Source of the DNA: Diphasiastrum complanatum
Taxonomy: Eukaryota > Streptophyta > Lycopodiopsida > Lycopodiales > Lycopodiaceae
Assembly: GCA_029204225.1 (NCBI GenBank)
Contig: CM055100.1
Span: 55,055,597 to 55,119,596, forward strand
Length of the DNA: 64,000 bases
Direction: 5' to 3'
Under the pieces are notes generated by a model. The model was not told where the DNA came from, made no database searches, and worked only from the letters and a program-made list of their open reading frames with translations. This document shows, in pieces, positions 1 to 32,472 of the stretch. How positions within the stretch are numbered: position 1 is the first letter of the stretch; the number at the start of each line of letters is the position of its first letter. Position numbers and translations under genes: made by a program.

Positions 1-1740
1 GAACAAGGGAGGCATGTCCCTTCCCCAGTCGAGTGGTAGCGGCCTGTCTCATGCTAAAAGTAGGACCCGAGAAAAGGATCCCCAGGTATGTTAGGAAGGG
101 ACCACCTCTAGAACCTACCATCAAAAGTAAGCTCCTGTCGCTGCATGAATGCTCGAGAAGTGTTAAAGACCATAACCTTGGTCTTGCCAATGTTCACCCC
201 TAGTCCCCATCTGGTGCAAAACTCCTGTAAGCAATCCAACTGTCGCTGTAGACCCTCTCTGGTCGGTGAGACCAATACCACATCATCGGCATAAAGGAGG
301 ATAGCAAGATGTCCCCAAGCTTGCAACCAGCACCACCACACTATGTAATGACTCTCTCCAACTCATCAATATACAAGCCAAAGAGGATTGGTGAGAGGGA
401 GCAACCCTGCTTCACCCCAATAGTGCTCCAAATGTGATCGGATATGCCACTGCTATGTCGAAAACATCCCAGGACACGCTCATAAAGTGCCATTATAGCA
501 AGAATGATGTTGGTGGAGAAGCCGAGGTCTCGGAGTCTCTGCATGAGCAATGAGCGAGGAACATAATCAAAGCCTTTCCTGAAGTCCACAAAACAACAGT
601 AAACCCTCTCTCTCCTCTGCTTGGCCTCCTCAATCAAGGCCCGTAGTGTGAAGATGTGATCTGTAGTAGAGTAATGCCTGACCCATAGCATGTAGTCTCC
701 TAGTCTCCTAGTCTCCACCTCTGAGCTCACAACAGACTGAAGTATAGTACCATATAGTTTTGCCAGGACATGCCCAATCACGATGGTGCGGTAGTTACTT
801 GGAATCATGGGGTCACCATTCTTATGGATGGGGTGGATAATGTTAGTGCACCAGGATGATGGGAATCTGGAAACAACTGCGGAATTAAGAAGGGTGGCTA
901 TGGTGGGAGCGAGTAAGTCAGAGGCATGGGAAAGGAGTTTAGACTCATGGTCTTCAATATCTCTGGCCTTGTGGGACTTCATCTTCTTAAAGGCTGCAAG
1001 TACCATGTCAGATGTGAAGAAGGAGAACTCAGATGGTCATGGAGATATAGTGATAGGTGAGTCGGTAGGGACGGTATACAAGCTAGTAGCATAAGCAGTC
1101 CAAATGCGGAGGTCCTCCAGGAGAGGTGGTGGAGAGCGAGGAATGAACTCACGCCAAAACCGAGGAAGAACTGAAAAGAAGGTCAACAAGACGTTTCCCT
1201 TCATAATCATCATAGGAACACTTCTTACGGCGGAGAACACAATGTTAGGAGCGTCGGGAAGATCAAAATAGATGTGGAGCATGGATACGTGAATAGGTTA
1301 CTGACTGATGAAGAGAACGACACTATGTATCATACCATGGAGGGTGCAATGGTCGAGGTGTGCATCGAGTCTTTTTGGGATGGGGTTTTGTGGGGAGGGT
1401 TAGTGATGCAGCCGTGTGGAGAGAGGTGGTGAGAAAAGCGGCCTGGGTGTCAACTGGACTGTCATGAGGAAAGGAGTGTAAAGGTGAAGCCAAGGAGTGC
1501 CGGTATAGTGGCATGTAAATGGGATCAAATGTGTACTTGGGTGCTCGGGTAAGTGTGGGTAGTGTAGATGGATGAGTGCGTGGAAGGTGGCCGATATCGA
1601 AGGCGAGAAATGAGTGATCAAAAAGGGTGGTGGGGGCTTGCCGTAGAAGATGAATGTATGCTAGCACAATTCCACACTCCAATCCGAAGGTGGTGTGGAT
1701 GGGGCCCCGGGGTGTTTCCAACTCTGGGTACCCCAAATCC
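1..1740 (-). pseudogene. LINE A ORF2 relic: endonuclease tail and reverse transcriptase
   Basis: The segment 1006-341 encodes RT motifs in order: a YRTIVIG block, the catalytic FVDFRKGFD motif A and the GVKQGCSLSP motif B. The next frame (341-108) carries the YADD motif C and the downstream NIGKTKVMVFN block, so a frameshift separates motif B from motif C. Bases 1880-1037 contain only the C-terminal part of an AP-type endonuclease (a DHSFLAF block) in other frames. The protein would copy element RNA at a nicked target if intact. The multiple frame breaks and the endonuclease deletion make it a pseudogene, and its C-terminus lies outside the window. Confidence 0.8.
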
Positions 1741-2935
1741 TTAACTATGGGAACCATCATGAGCGCTATCCAAACGACGCACTCGTCCCCCATCCCTGTA
1801 TATGACTCGTATTCCTGACTCCCTAGCTTTCTGAAAGGCCTTACGCCTCTCCTCCACCTGGATATAAGTGAGATCATCATCCATGTATATGGTGGTGCTG
1901 CGTAGTTTGGCTCTACATCGTAAAGCCTCTCTACGGCTGGCTAGGGATGTGAAGCGAATGATTAGTGTAGCTGCATCTCTGGTGGTCCTCCAGGATGTGT
2001 CTAACCCATCTGTCACATGTCTGACGAGAAACCTCGTAGCTTCAGCAATGGCATCTTGTGTATCCGGTATCCCACGAACTCTGATGTTATGGGCCTTTTG
2101 TTCCCTTGACCGCTCTTCCGAAATGGTGGCTGAGATGACTGAGGAGATGGGAGCGCTGGGCTTGGTGCCTTTCTTCAATACTGCTGCCCATGAGAGGGTT
2201 TTTTCTTTATGTTGTTCAATCTTATTTTCGAGCTCCCGTATCATGGTGGTAGCCGATTCCGAGGCTGCAACTTGTTTAGTACTGGTCACTTGTTCCAATG
2301 AGGCAACTTTGGACTGCAATAAGTTCTTTTCCTTGAGTAGGGAGACCGCTATTCCCTTCAGTTGTGAAAGTTCTTGTTTCAAAAGTTGGAAATCTGCTTT
2401 CATTTGGTTAGCTTCCCAGGAGGAAAATAGTTCGGTTGATTCGGAGGGAGTGTATGGGATGGGTGCTGTAGATGGGGGAGCTGTGGATTCTTGGGAAATA
2501 GGAATAGGAAGGAGGCCGGTAGGAATCGCCAGATCGATATGATTGGAGATCAATGAAGACGAGGAAGAGGTAGAAGAAGAAGAAGAAAGAGAGGAAGGAG
2601 GAGCAGAAGAGAGAGAAGAAGAGGAGGAAGAAAGTGAAAGTGAGGAAGAAGTAGGGGGGGATGTCACATCAGCAGGCAGCGCTGCCTGCGTGGCAGGCAA
2701 CACTGCCACATCAGTAGACAACAGCGAGAGGGGGAGGGCAGATCTGTAGCGAGCAGCGAGGGGAGGGTTTTGTAGCAAGCAGCAAGGGGGAGGGTTCCGT
2801 AGCGAGGGGGAGGGTGGAACTGTAGCGAGGAGAGGGTTTGAGCCAGCAGCGAGGGGGGAGGGGTGGATGAGATGGTAGGGGAGTGAGAGGTCCGGCAAGG
2901 AGGAGCTGTGGCGCGAGGAGGGGCTGAAGCGCGAC

Positions 2936-2940
<5 letters not shown>
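1741..2940 (-). pseudogene. LINE A ORF1 (RNA-binding chaperone-like), no clear start codon
   Basis: An open frame ends at 1741. From the N-terminus it shows a Ser/Pro/Leu-rich low-complexity stretch, a predicted coiled coil (EANQMKADFQLLKQELSQL and following heptads) and a C-terminal globular part with blocks IRVRGIPDTQ and DDDLTYIQVEERRKAF. The same two blocks occur in LINE B ORF1 (6785-7789). This layout matches LINE ORF1 proteins, which trimerise through the coiled coil and coat element RNA. The frame stays open into the Ser-Leu repeat encoded by the (TC)n tract, but that belongs to the neighbouring element tail. Inside LINE A proper the first methionine is within the coiled coil, so translation may be impaired. 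Confidence 0.7.

Positions 2941-2994
<54 letters not shown>
2941..2994. repeat. (GA)n microsatellite shared by LINE B 3' end and LINE A 5' end
   Basis: A 54-bp pure GA tract. On the minus strand it is the (TC)n that directly follows the LINE B 3' end signal and directly precedes LINE A. It has no separate coding role; the Ser-Leu frames across it are artefacts of the dinucleotide repeat. Confidence 0.95.
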
Positions 2995-2998
<4 letters not shown>

Positions 2999-3021
2999 AA
3001 GATTTTATTAATGTCCTTGAA

Positions 3022-3033
3022 TACCCTAAGGTA
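3022..3033 (-). other. LINE B 3'-terminal hairpin (TACC-loop-GGTA)
   Basis: On the minus strand TACC and GGTA enclose a 4-nt loop, about 27 bases upstream of the (TC)n tail. The corresponding site of LINE C (20515-20528) and of the tiny LINE copy (34930-34943) is ATGCC-TTTT-GGCAT. One inner pair changes from A-T to G-C and the outermost G-T wobble changes to A-T, so pairing is preserved. It is a candidate RT recognition structure by analogy with 3' stem-loops of stringent LINEs. Confidence 0.5.
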
Positions 3034-3163
3034 CATAGGACTAAGAAAAGGTACATGTCAAGTGTGCACATAGGAGCTTAAAGCTCAATCATCTATAAAA
3101 CCAAATAACTGCAAATACAATGCATAAAGACAGCTGGCCCAGTCAGGATCCAATAGCCTGGAA

Positions 3164-6100
3164 TCATATATCACGATGCCCATCAGCATGACAAAAATGG
3201 TGGATGGTATGCTGTGAAGGTGTGATTAGATGTGCCCTGGACCTCTGTCGCCGGATAGGCCGTCGGTGTCGTCTCTGCTGCCGTGGCGCTATGGGCTGTG
3301 ATCTAATAACTGACTGTCTCTCTGGCCGTCGACATGGTCTCTGATGCCGGTGTACGAAGGAGTCGGGAATCTCGGCCTCTCCATCTGAGTCGCTGCCTAT
3401 GGGTACCTCGGATCTCTGTCTCCGACGGGATGTGCACTCATCAATGCTCAACTGTGTCAGGGAATGTGTACCATCTAGTCTCCTCCTCCTCAGGTCTGAC
3501 ATCTCTCGGATCATCAGTGTGACACATCTAGGGTCCTCATAAGATATCAAGGTAGAAAGTGTAACTGGGTGCTCTCTGAACAAGCAGTAGTACCGCCCCC
3601 GTATCTCATAGTAGGCTGGACATCTGAAGAGGAAATGTGACTCGTCCTCAGTCTCATGCATAACACACATGCTACAAAGCTCTCGTGGGGTGCCACTGTA
3701 TCTGCTAGTCTCAATAGCCAGCTGATGTGAAGACACCCGAAACTGACCCATCGCTATCCGCAGACTATGTGATATACTCCTCAGCAAGTAACCAGATACT
3801 ATGGGGCAGCCAGCCAGATCAAGAGATAGAAAGTGTGTACGATAAAACTCACTCTTGGTCCCCAATGGACCCTGCCAAGTGATATGAAGATATGATCTGT
3901 AAAGGAGGCCTCTGATGTACTGGTGGGTGCCCGCAGGTAGATCACTGATCTGGATACCCAATGTGGAGAGGAGACGGCAAGCCTGGGAGTACCATGAGAA
4001 AAGGTGTCCCTCTGAGTGTAGGCGCCGGGATGAAGATAAAGCTGCAACTACATAATGCGTACCCCCGTCCTGAAGATCCTCTAACCTCTGTATGAATGTC
4101 ACAATATGGAATAAGGCTCAATCTGAATGGGGGGGACCGCGAACTCCGCCAAGATAATCTGGTGTGGTACTGAGGGCTTAGCCCGTATCATCCAGGAGAG
4201 CAAACGAATCTGGAGCCGGGAGATATATGTCCAATCAGTAGCTGTCAGACCAGTACTCCATGTCTCGGAAGCATACATAGCTGAGGGCACAACCATAGTG
4301 TCAAAGAGCCGACACTTACTAGTCGCATCTCTGATATGTGAGCTGAAACATAGTCTCTCCAAATCTACCAGTGAGGCATAGCCCTTCCATACCCGGGAAA
4401 TAGCTGCGTGTCTCATGCTGAACGTAGGCCCCGAGAATAGTACTCCTAGATATGTATAGGAATCAACAGCCTCTAGGGGATGACCATCCCATAGAAGCTC
4501 CTGCCGCATCATGAAAGACCTAGAGGTGTTGAACACCATAACCTTAGTCTTGGCCACATTCACCGACAAACCCCACCGTGTGCAGAAAGAAAGAAGAGCA
4601 TCCCTCTCTCGTCCGTGAAAGCAAAACCACATCATCAGCATAAAAGAGAATAGCGCAATAATGAGGTCACCCAATGTACAACCCTCCCCTCCATCACTCC
4701 GTATAACATGCTCTAGCTCGTCAATGTAAAGACCAAAAAGTGTAGGAGAGAGTGGACATTCCTGTTTGACACCAATAGTACTGACCACCTCCGGTGAAAT
4801 AACTCCAGATAGTCGGACCCTGCCAATAACTCGCCTGTACAATGCTACTACCGCCTGTATAGTATCCTCCTGAAAGCCCCGATCATGAAGTCTCTGTATC
4901 AATAGATGCCTAGGCACAAAATCAAATGACTTGCGGAAATCCACAAAGCAGCAGTATACACGCTCCCTCTTGATAGCCTCCTCAATGATGGACCTCAAAG
5001 TAAAGATATGATCCGATGTAATATATCCCGGTTTGAAACCCGCCTGTCCAATGGCATGGAGTGATCTAGCATCCATCTCTGTATTGATCTCTGACTGTAG
5101 GATAGAACCATATACTTTGGCGAAGAGGTGACTGATCATAATGGTGCGGTAGTTGTCAGCTTTCATGGGGTCCCCGCCTTTGTGGATAGGGTGAATGAGG
5201 TTTGTGGACCATGGAGAGGGAAAATCAGAGGTGACAGCTCGGTTGAATAGGATGGAGAGAAAGGGTGAGAGGATGTCGGGAGCATACTTTAGAAGTTCAG
5301 CCTCTAGCTCATCAATGTCTTTGGCTTTATGGGAATGGAGTCGTGTGATGGTCTTTTCTATAAGTTCGTTAGTGAATATGGCAGAAGTATCCGTGAGACA
5401 GGAGGTGGGAAGAGGAGGGGTATCTGGGATGGTGTACAATGATGTGGCATATGCGACCCAAGTGCTGAGGTCTGTGATCCATGGTGGGGGTGACCGTGGA
5501 AGGAACCTCTTTTAGAATGAACCTGAGGAAGAACTAAAGAGGAGATCCATCAGTTTCTTACCTTGACCAATCTCGTATGCGATTTTCTTTTTTTTTTGTG
5601 GTTCTGCGGTAGACACGAGATATGGTTTTGGTCATATGAGGAAGATGGGAGCGAGCATATATGAGGTTCTGATGTAGCTGGATGCATTCCTGATCATACC
5701 AGGGGTTATAGGGTCTATGACGTTGCTGGTCTTTGGGCCGTGGGGATGGAAAGGCAATGGAAGCTGCAGTATGGATGGTCTAGACAAGAAAGAGGGACTG
5801 CTCCTCTAAAGTATGCTCATGTGGGAAATAGGTAAGGAGATCGGAGAGGGCTTCTCTCTGTATAGTGGTGTGTGATGTGAAGTGTAGCGGTAGGTGGGTT
5901 TAGCTGTAGGGGTCGAAGAGAAAACAGGTGTGATGTGGAGATGACCGACAGAGAGTGAGAGATATGAATGATCAGAAAGAGTGGTGCGGTGTACAGAGAA
6001 GGATGAAATGAAGTGAAGGAGAAACGGTGAACCCATGAAATAGTCGACGACGCTATGTCCTCCACTACGTGGGAAGCAAGTGTAGTCACCAGAGCCTGGC

Positions 6101-6700
6101 AGCTGAAGAAGGCCATTATAAATGGCCAGTCCATGAGCCTCACCCAACTGAAGCATCTGCTCCCCATATGATGTGACTGGACCCGCTGCATCCGCCGATC
6201 GCCGTATAAGACCAAGATCATCCCATCAAGTGCATGTATCCGCTGTGGGTCATCTGCTGCTCTATGAAATTCCGTTTGCCTAGACCTAGTCCTGGCATTG
6301 AAGTCCCTCGCTAGAAGAATATATCCTCGATCCTCACATCTGATAATGTCCGATGAAATATCCATGAAAGGTGACTCCTCCTCTGAGGTGAAAGCTGATG
6401 TCTCTGGAGGGAAATAACAAATAGCCAAGAATATGTCACGATCTAACTCTATCAACCTGTGGTCCAACCTGATTTAGATATAGCGAGCCTGCTCGTCAGT
6501 GTATAGTAGCTCGACCCATGGCTGGAGAGAGTCTCGAAATAAGCAAGCAACACCACCTGAACCGCGACTAGTCAGTGCCCTTGTCTTCCCTCTACAAGTA
6601 GAAAGCCAGCAAAATCCCTCAATGCAAGGAAGTCCTCTCTCAGGACTCTCGTGTGTCTCAGTAAGTATAAGGATATCCCCTGTAGTACAAAAATCTCTAA
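3164..6700 (-). pseudogene. LINE B ORF2: endonuclease, reverse transcriptase, zinc knuckle
   Basis: Endonuclease pieces from about 6700 to 5806 include DILILTETH (catalytic Glu block), SGGVACLF, ICYFPPE, RDFNAR and the terminal SDHSYLSLSV block; a stop and a frameshift interrupt them. RT lies in 5439-4099, with FVDFRKSFD (motif A) and VKQECPLSP (motif B). The YADD motif is present in the DNA near 4640 but shifted out of the main frame by paired indels, which yields SFMLMMWFCF instead. The C-terminal frame 4102-3164 carries a CSMCVMHETEDESHF...C knuckle typical of LINE ORF2 ends, then a basic tail. All domains needed for target-primed reverse transcription are recognisable, but no single frame encodes an active enzyme. 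Confidence 0.82.
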
Positions 6701-6784
6701 AGTCTCTTGCAGTTCCATAAACTTAATCGCAATGCTTTTGTGAGGGCCCCCGAACCGCTCCTAAGTCCGGGGGGGCTTAAATCC

Positions 6785-7789
6785 CTATGCCTCAGATTTT
6801 TGGGGGTCAATGTATCGGGCCTTACCATCCCGATAGATCACCCTTTTTCCCAGTGCTTTGGCTTCGCTGAAAACCTTCCTCCTTTCGGCAACTTGCATAG
6901 GTGTGAGATCATCGTCCCTGAAGACAAGGGTACCTCTCAGCCTAGCTCGTAGCCTAAGGACAACTTGCCGCTCCTCTATTCCCGTGAACCATATGATGAG
7001 TGTAGTTGGATCTCTTTTAGTTCTCCACGCTTTTTCCATTCCGTTGTGATGGTGGGAAAGTGTTTCCGTGAGGAAACTGGATGCTTCGGTAATTGGAGCC
7101 TTAGTATCTTCAATTCCTCGCACCCGCACATTCATAGATTTATACTTCCGCATTTCTTCTTCGGATATGGTGGCTGAGATGACGCTATTGAAAGTGTGTG
7201 TACCTTCTTTACCGTCTTCTTTGAATAGAGAGGCCCATGTTTTGGTTTCCGCCTTATGTTGCTCAATCCGTTCCTTCAATTCTTGGATCTTTGTGGTGCT
7301 GGCTGGTTCTTCTTTTCTGCTCAAGGTCTTTTCCAAAGATATGATCTGGGCCATCATAGTTTGCTTCTCGATTGCCATAGCTTGTATTGTGGTTTTCAAT
7401 TGACCCATTTCCATCCTTAGGTAGCTAGATTCCAGTGTAATCTGTTCCATGCAAGAGAGAAGGTACTGTTCAAATGCTTTCGTAGAAGAGTAGGCTTCTT
7501 TAGGGAATGAGAGAGGATAATGGGAGGGGGCAGGAGAACCATGGAGAAAGGAGAGGGCCAAGGAAGAAGGGGGAGGGCTGTGAGTAGGCAGCGAGGGGTT
7601 GGGAAGGGCCAGCGAGGCGGTGGGAGGGGCGGGAGTAGGCTGAGCAGACAGCGAGGGGGTGGGAAGGGCCAGCGAGGGGGTGGGAGAGGTGGTGGGAGAG
7701 GGAGTAGGCAGCGAGGGGGTGTGTGAAGGGCCAGCGACAGGCTGCGAAGGAGAGGGAGGGGAGCGAGGGCTCCCCTTTTTTCTGGGCAT
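6785..7789 (-). CDS. LINE B ORF1 protein, 334 aa
   Basis: One open frame, starting with MPRKKG. Residues 1 to about 95 are Pro/Ser/Thr-rich low-complexity sequence. A coiled coil with heptads such as EMGQLKTTIQAMAIEKQ and IQELKERIEQHKAETK covers about 110-190. About 215-334 form an RRM-like plus C-terminal domain with blocks MNVRVRGIEDT, DPTTLIIWF and DDDLTPMQVAERRKVF. This is the layout of LINE ORF1 RNA-binding proteins that form ribonucleoprotein with element RNA. The start is chosen because it is the first ATG after the element 5' edge at 7880. It is intact, unlike ORF2 downstream. Confidence 0.75.
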   Translation of the reverse strand: MPRKKGSPRSPPSPSQPVAGPSHTPSLPTPSPTTSPTPSLALPTPSLSAQPTPAPPTASLALPNPSLPTHSPPPSSLALSFLHGSPAPSHYPLSFPKEAYSSTKAFEQYLLSCMEQITLESSYLRMEMGQLKTTIQAMAIEKQTMMAQIISLEKTLSRKEEPASTTKIQELKERIEQHKAETKTWASLFKEDGKEGTHTFNSVISATISEEEMRKYKSMNVRVRGIEDTKAPITEASSFLTETLSHHHNGMEKAWRTKRDPTTLIIWFTGIEERQVVLRLRARLRGTLVFRDDDLTPMQVAERRKVFSEAKALGKRVIYRDGKARYIDPQKSEA

Positions 7790-7878
7790 GGAGACCCGCT
7801 GAGTGCGATGGAGGTCAGAGGGGAGGTGAGTGCGACCAGGGTAGGGCGAGCTTGGCCAGGGCAGCAGCCATCACCATC

Positions 7879-7880
<2 letters not shown>

Positions 7881-7942
<62 letters not shown>
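7881..7942. repeat. (GA)n microsatellite at LINE B 5' edge
   Basis: A 62-bp pure GA tract; on the minus strand it is the (TC)n immediately upstream of the LINE B leader. It separates LINE B from unrelated sequence containing a Copia fragment. Confidence 0.95.
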
Positions 7943-7944
<2 letters not shown>

Positions 7945-8105
7945 TGAATGGAAGTGAGAGAAGTGAGGTGGGGCAGAGAGAAAGGAAGCAATTTGATCAA
8001 AAGAGTCTGCATACTCTTTTGTGGCAAAAAAAGACACTTTTCTCAAGAGAAGGACAAGCAAGGCAACTTAGTGCTTGAGGAGGAGAGGAATGCAACTCAT
8101 CCTTC

Positions 8106-8291
8106 ATGACATCTACAACACCAACATCAAGCAAGGACAACTCCAAGGATATATGGTGGATTGATAGTGGGGCTAGCTCCCACATGTCTCACCAAAAGGA
8201 ATATTTTTCTACCTTACTCTCATATAATGACTCTAAAAAGTTCATATTCACTGCAAGTGACTGTAGCCATCTTCCTAGTGTAGTGACCTAG
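8106..8291 (+). pseudogene. Copia retrotransposon protease fragment
   Basis: A 61-residue frame contains IWWIDSGASSHMSHQKEYF, the hallmark active-site region (D-S-G-A) of the Copia aspartic protease at the gag-pol junction. Nothing else of the polyprotein follows, and the frame ends after VVT. It is a truncated scrap beside the LINE B flank. Confidence 0.7.
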
Positions 8292-8647
8292 CTCTACAAT
8301 CAATGTGATGACTAACATAACTAAACTTATACAATCAATGTGATGACTAACGTAACTGAACTTATACCTTAAACTTTGTAAATGTCGAAGCAAATTTAAA
8401 ACTATTGGAAGTTGAAACTATTATGGTGCTCCTTTGCTATGTGTTGAGATTTTCTTGTTAGTCTTCTTGTATATGTTGCACCCACATATTCCTTAAAAGC
8501 ATTTTTAACATTTCGTGGTTGTCTTTATTTGCAGTTTCTTTTTGCTGATTCACCGTGGTAGTGAATTATAGATTTCAACTTCTAGTCTCTGCTAGCACAA
8601 TGTGAGGTTGAAGACTTATCTTAGAAAAATTGCTTTTATTTGTGTAG
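8292..8647. other. Intron sequence, no feature seen
   Basis: AT-rich DNA between the Copia scrap and the first visible cysteine synthase exon. A 20-base segment around 8310 (ATCAATGTGATGACTAAC type) is repeated once within 40 bp. It ends in a pyrimidine-rich run and a TGTAG acceptor at 8647. Confidence 0.6.
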
Positions 8648-29658
<21,011 letters not shown>

Positions 29659-31779
29659 TTGTACCGGTAAACATTATTGCTGGGCTTATTCCCGGGGAGA
29701 AAAATTCTGTATCATTATCCTTTGAGATTTATTGTGAAGAAGACTATTTATCTATTATTATGAAATTTAAGCAATTTATGCATTTTTCTATCAGCTGGTT
29801 ACTGAAGCAAATGACAGGTTGGCCTTCAGTATGCTTGCTTTGCCACTGAAGAAAGCTCAACCCTAGAAAAGGTTTGCGTAGGCGTAAGTTAGCTATCACA
29901 TTTATCTCATGTTTTGGGTATCAGTCATCATTGATCGTGCAGATGCATGCATGCATGTCCCATTGGGATTCAATTTTGTTTGCCATGTTGTTGGTTGATG
30001 TTAATATATTGGAAGCATGGAAGTACGTGGTTAGCTGAGTACCTTAGAATTTGGGTTTGTGTGAGCAAGGGACAGATGAATACTCGAAAATGACACGTTG
30101 CAAAGCAGCTCAGCTATGCAGGCACCCATCAAAAACTACCACAGTATATGCTATTTTGGAACCCTATGGATTATAGCCTCTGAACCACCAAAATATGGAG
30201 TAAATGATTCAATATGGAGTAAATGATTCATGCATGAAGCCGTATGTTTTGCTTTTTGATACAGACCCATGCAAGCTCCCCTCAGGCAGGAAATGTTTGC
30301 TAGAATCACATTTGGACAAAAGAAGCTTTTGTAATAGCTTAATCTTCTGAAGCTTTTAAATCAAGCATTTTCAGCCGGTTCCACGATGTAGACAGTTAGC
30401 TGATTTTGCAGGGCAGAGAATGCATAACTATGTGTAGATTTCATTGAAGCTATCAAGCTAGCAAAGTAATATTTTAGAAACATTCAGCAATTTATCTTAA
30501 AGGCAGATTATTCAAAAGAGTCAAAAAAGTTGTGGGTTAGTTCATGAACACGGGAACTGACATGATAGGGCTAATACAGCTCTAAGCAATGGTGGTGCAT
30601 TAAGGCAAATTGCTCAGGAAAGTAAGGATCTAAGCATACACATCAATAGCATTACAGGAGATCATCTCTGATTCTGATGGCATGTGAGCTGCAAGCTGAT
30701 TCGAACACCCTCAACATCAAGCTAAAATATGGACTGAAATTTATGCTACCTGAATCTTTTTCTGTATTTTTTCATTGTGTTGATCATAACATAATAAGTT
30801 TAGTTGCAGCAAATTGCGATTCGCTGGAATTGTGATTTGTGAATCGCGATTCTACGAACCAGATTTGCAGATTTTTTTGCGTTGAAGAAAAAGAACAGCG
30901 AATCGCATTCGGACAGCGATCCAAATGCGATTCTAGGTTTGCGGGTGCATCTATATAACATATAAACACTCAATTGAATAAAGGCAGTACTTGTTGCTGG
31001 ACACATGAAGGAAAGAAAGTAAAAAGATTATTGTTGTCTTTGTGCACCAAAATGGTACAGGAGACGAAACAGTACATATCAATTATTTGCATCTAGTCGG
31101 GGTGTAATGTACCCCCATTACAAAATAAAATGAGATTTTTTTTCTGTTGATTTAAGTTTATTGATCCTAACTGTTTGCAACTATATCCTTCAAACTGGAA
31201 AAAGAAGATACAAAAAGCTACTAGAAAAACTTCATTAGAAGCTTCAACATTCCGCATTCTAATGAATGGGTTTAAGTCTAGAAATTTGCCAAATAGGATT
31301 ATACTGAGTAGCAAGAAGACAGCTGAATTAGTTGCTGCTTTTTATCTATAGAAAAGCTATTGGTCAAAGATGGGAGTGTTTATATTTTTTGGCTTTATTG
31401 AGGCAACAATAACTAGTTTTAAATGATAAAGTGATAGTCAAGATAGTTTGGCCAGGGATAAAGATTCAAGAAGGGGTGCTATGATGGAAGATTTATGTTC
31501 AATTCTCTATTGGCCAATGCTTGATTTGTATAGGTGGAATGTAAAGGCCTTTTTAATCATTCTATGGAGAGGTTATATGAATGTGATTCTGAAACAGTTG
31601 CTATTGCTTTGCAATAGACTCGATTGTCGGATTTTTCCCTTGCATTTAGGTGCTAGGACGTTTTGATAGTTGTTGTAACTATGTTGTTACGAAAAATAGT
31701 ATCAAGGATGTTGTAAGTACATAATTTTCAAATATACTTACTATTATAGATGTCTAGAGGATGATTAGGATATGTATAG
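29659..31779. other. 3' region and intergenic DNA
   Basis: AT-rich DNA with no credible coding frame. At 30203-30240 a 19-base unit is repeated in tandem. A possible miniature element lies at 30801-30955. Confidence 0.5.
30801..30955. mobile_element. Possible miniature element with GCGATTC motifs
   Basis: Ends TAGTTGCAGC and GGTGCATCTA are imperfect inverted repeats (8 of 10). GCGATTCGC-type motifs recur in both orientations inside. No good target duplication was found, so the boundaries are tentative. Confidence 0.35.
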
Positions 31780-32189
31780 TTATGTTAAAGTTCAGTTCGT
31801 GATGGCTGTTTTCTGTATTGGAGAGAGAGAGAGAGAGAGCGTGGGCAATGATAGACAAAGGGTTTTGTCTATTTTCATTGGTCCACGTTTGCCCTAAAAT
31901 TTATTTGAAGGGCATTTGAAGTGCATTTGAAATGCTTGAAAATGACATGTGCATTTAGAAATTTCTAGAGAAAACATGACTTCAAAAATTTAGAGAAAGA
32001 AATTTTTAGAAAGAGAAAAAGGTATATGTGACTTTAGAAATTTAGAGAAAGAAATCTTTAGAAAGAGAAAAAGGTATAAAAGGGCAAGAGAAAAAGAGAG
32101 GCTTGCATGATGATAAAGAGAGACAGAGGTGCTGTTTTTCATAATTTAGGGTTTTTTTAGGTTTCAGAGAAAAAATAGCAATAATGTGA

Positions 32190-32249
<60 letters not shown>

Positions 32250-32290
32250 AGAAGAAGAAGAATTAGAACGAGAGAATCCCATTCTAGTTT
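31780..32290 (-). repeat. LTR-like repeat related to 44425-44900
   Basis: It shares order and words with 44425-44900: a TTTTCATTGG block, GGCATTTGAA repeats, AGAAATTTCTAG, a TTAGGGTTTTTTTA block and AGAGAAAATAGCGATAATG. In the second copy this lies downstream of a minus-strand Copia RT, and here a minus-strand Copia piece also lies upstream (32650-32473). It is therefore probably the Copia LTR. A (GA)n(GAA)n run lies at 32193-32261. Confidence 0.45.
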
Positions 32291-32472
32291 CCTGATCACT
32301 AAATACATGCGAGTATTGTTGCATTGGAACCAACCACCATAATTGACAAGAAAAGCGTTAAGATCTATGGCAATGACTTTAAATAATATGTGGAAGCACT
32401 AATGATAATACCAATGGACATCAATCCATTTTTTTTAAAAGAAAATTTTCAACACTATAACTAAGATCAGGT

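Larger units (their letters stand above)
1..2940 (-). mobile_element. LINE A, non-LTR retrotransposon, 3' end beyond window
   Basis: Read on the minus strand this is ORF1 (from about 2940), a short endonuclease remnant and reverse transcriptase, running off the window at base 1. Its 5' edge lies directly against the (GA)n tract 2941-2994, on whose other side LINE B ends, so the two elements are head to tail. Nucleotide similarity to LINE C (20489-23275) is high across the RT region; LINE B is a more distant relative. Compared with LINE B most of the endonuclease is missing between ORF1 and RT, so this copy is internally deleted and non-autonomous. The order and domain types are seen directly; family assignment beyond LINE is inference. 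Confidence 0.85.
2995..7880 (-). mobile_element. LINE B, nearly full-length non-LTR retrotransposon
   Basis: On the minus strand this 4.9-kb element has a 5' leader of about 90 bp, ORF1 (7789-6785), ORF2 with endonuclease, RT and a C-terminal cysteine/histidine knuckle (about 6700-3164), and a short 3' untranslated region ending ATTAATAAAATCTTTC followed by (TC)n. It has no poly(A) tail. (GA/TC)n tracts bound it on both sides (2941-2994 and 7881-7942). ORF1 is intact but ORF2 has several frameshifts and an in-frame stop, so it is complete in architecture but not autonomous as read. The RT motif B reads GVKQECPLSP; angiosperm L1 elements usually have a LRQGDPLSP-type block, so this is probably not L1 clade (inference). 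Confidence 0.88.

Noticed and set aside
1868-2542. 224-codon plus-strand frame opposite LINE A ORF1
   Set aside because: It is the shadow of the minus-strand ORF1, which has coiled-coil and family-like blocks; the plus frame has none.
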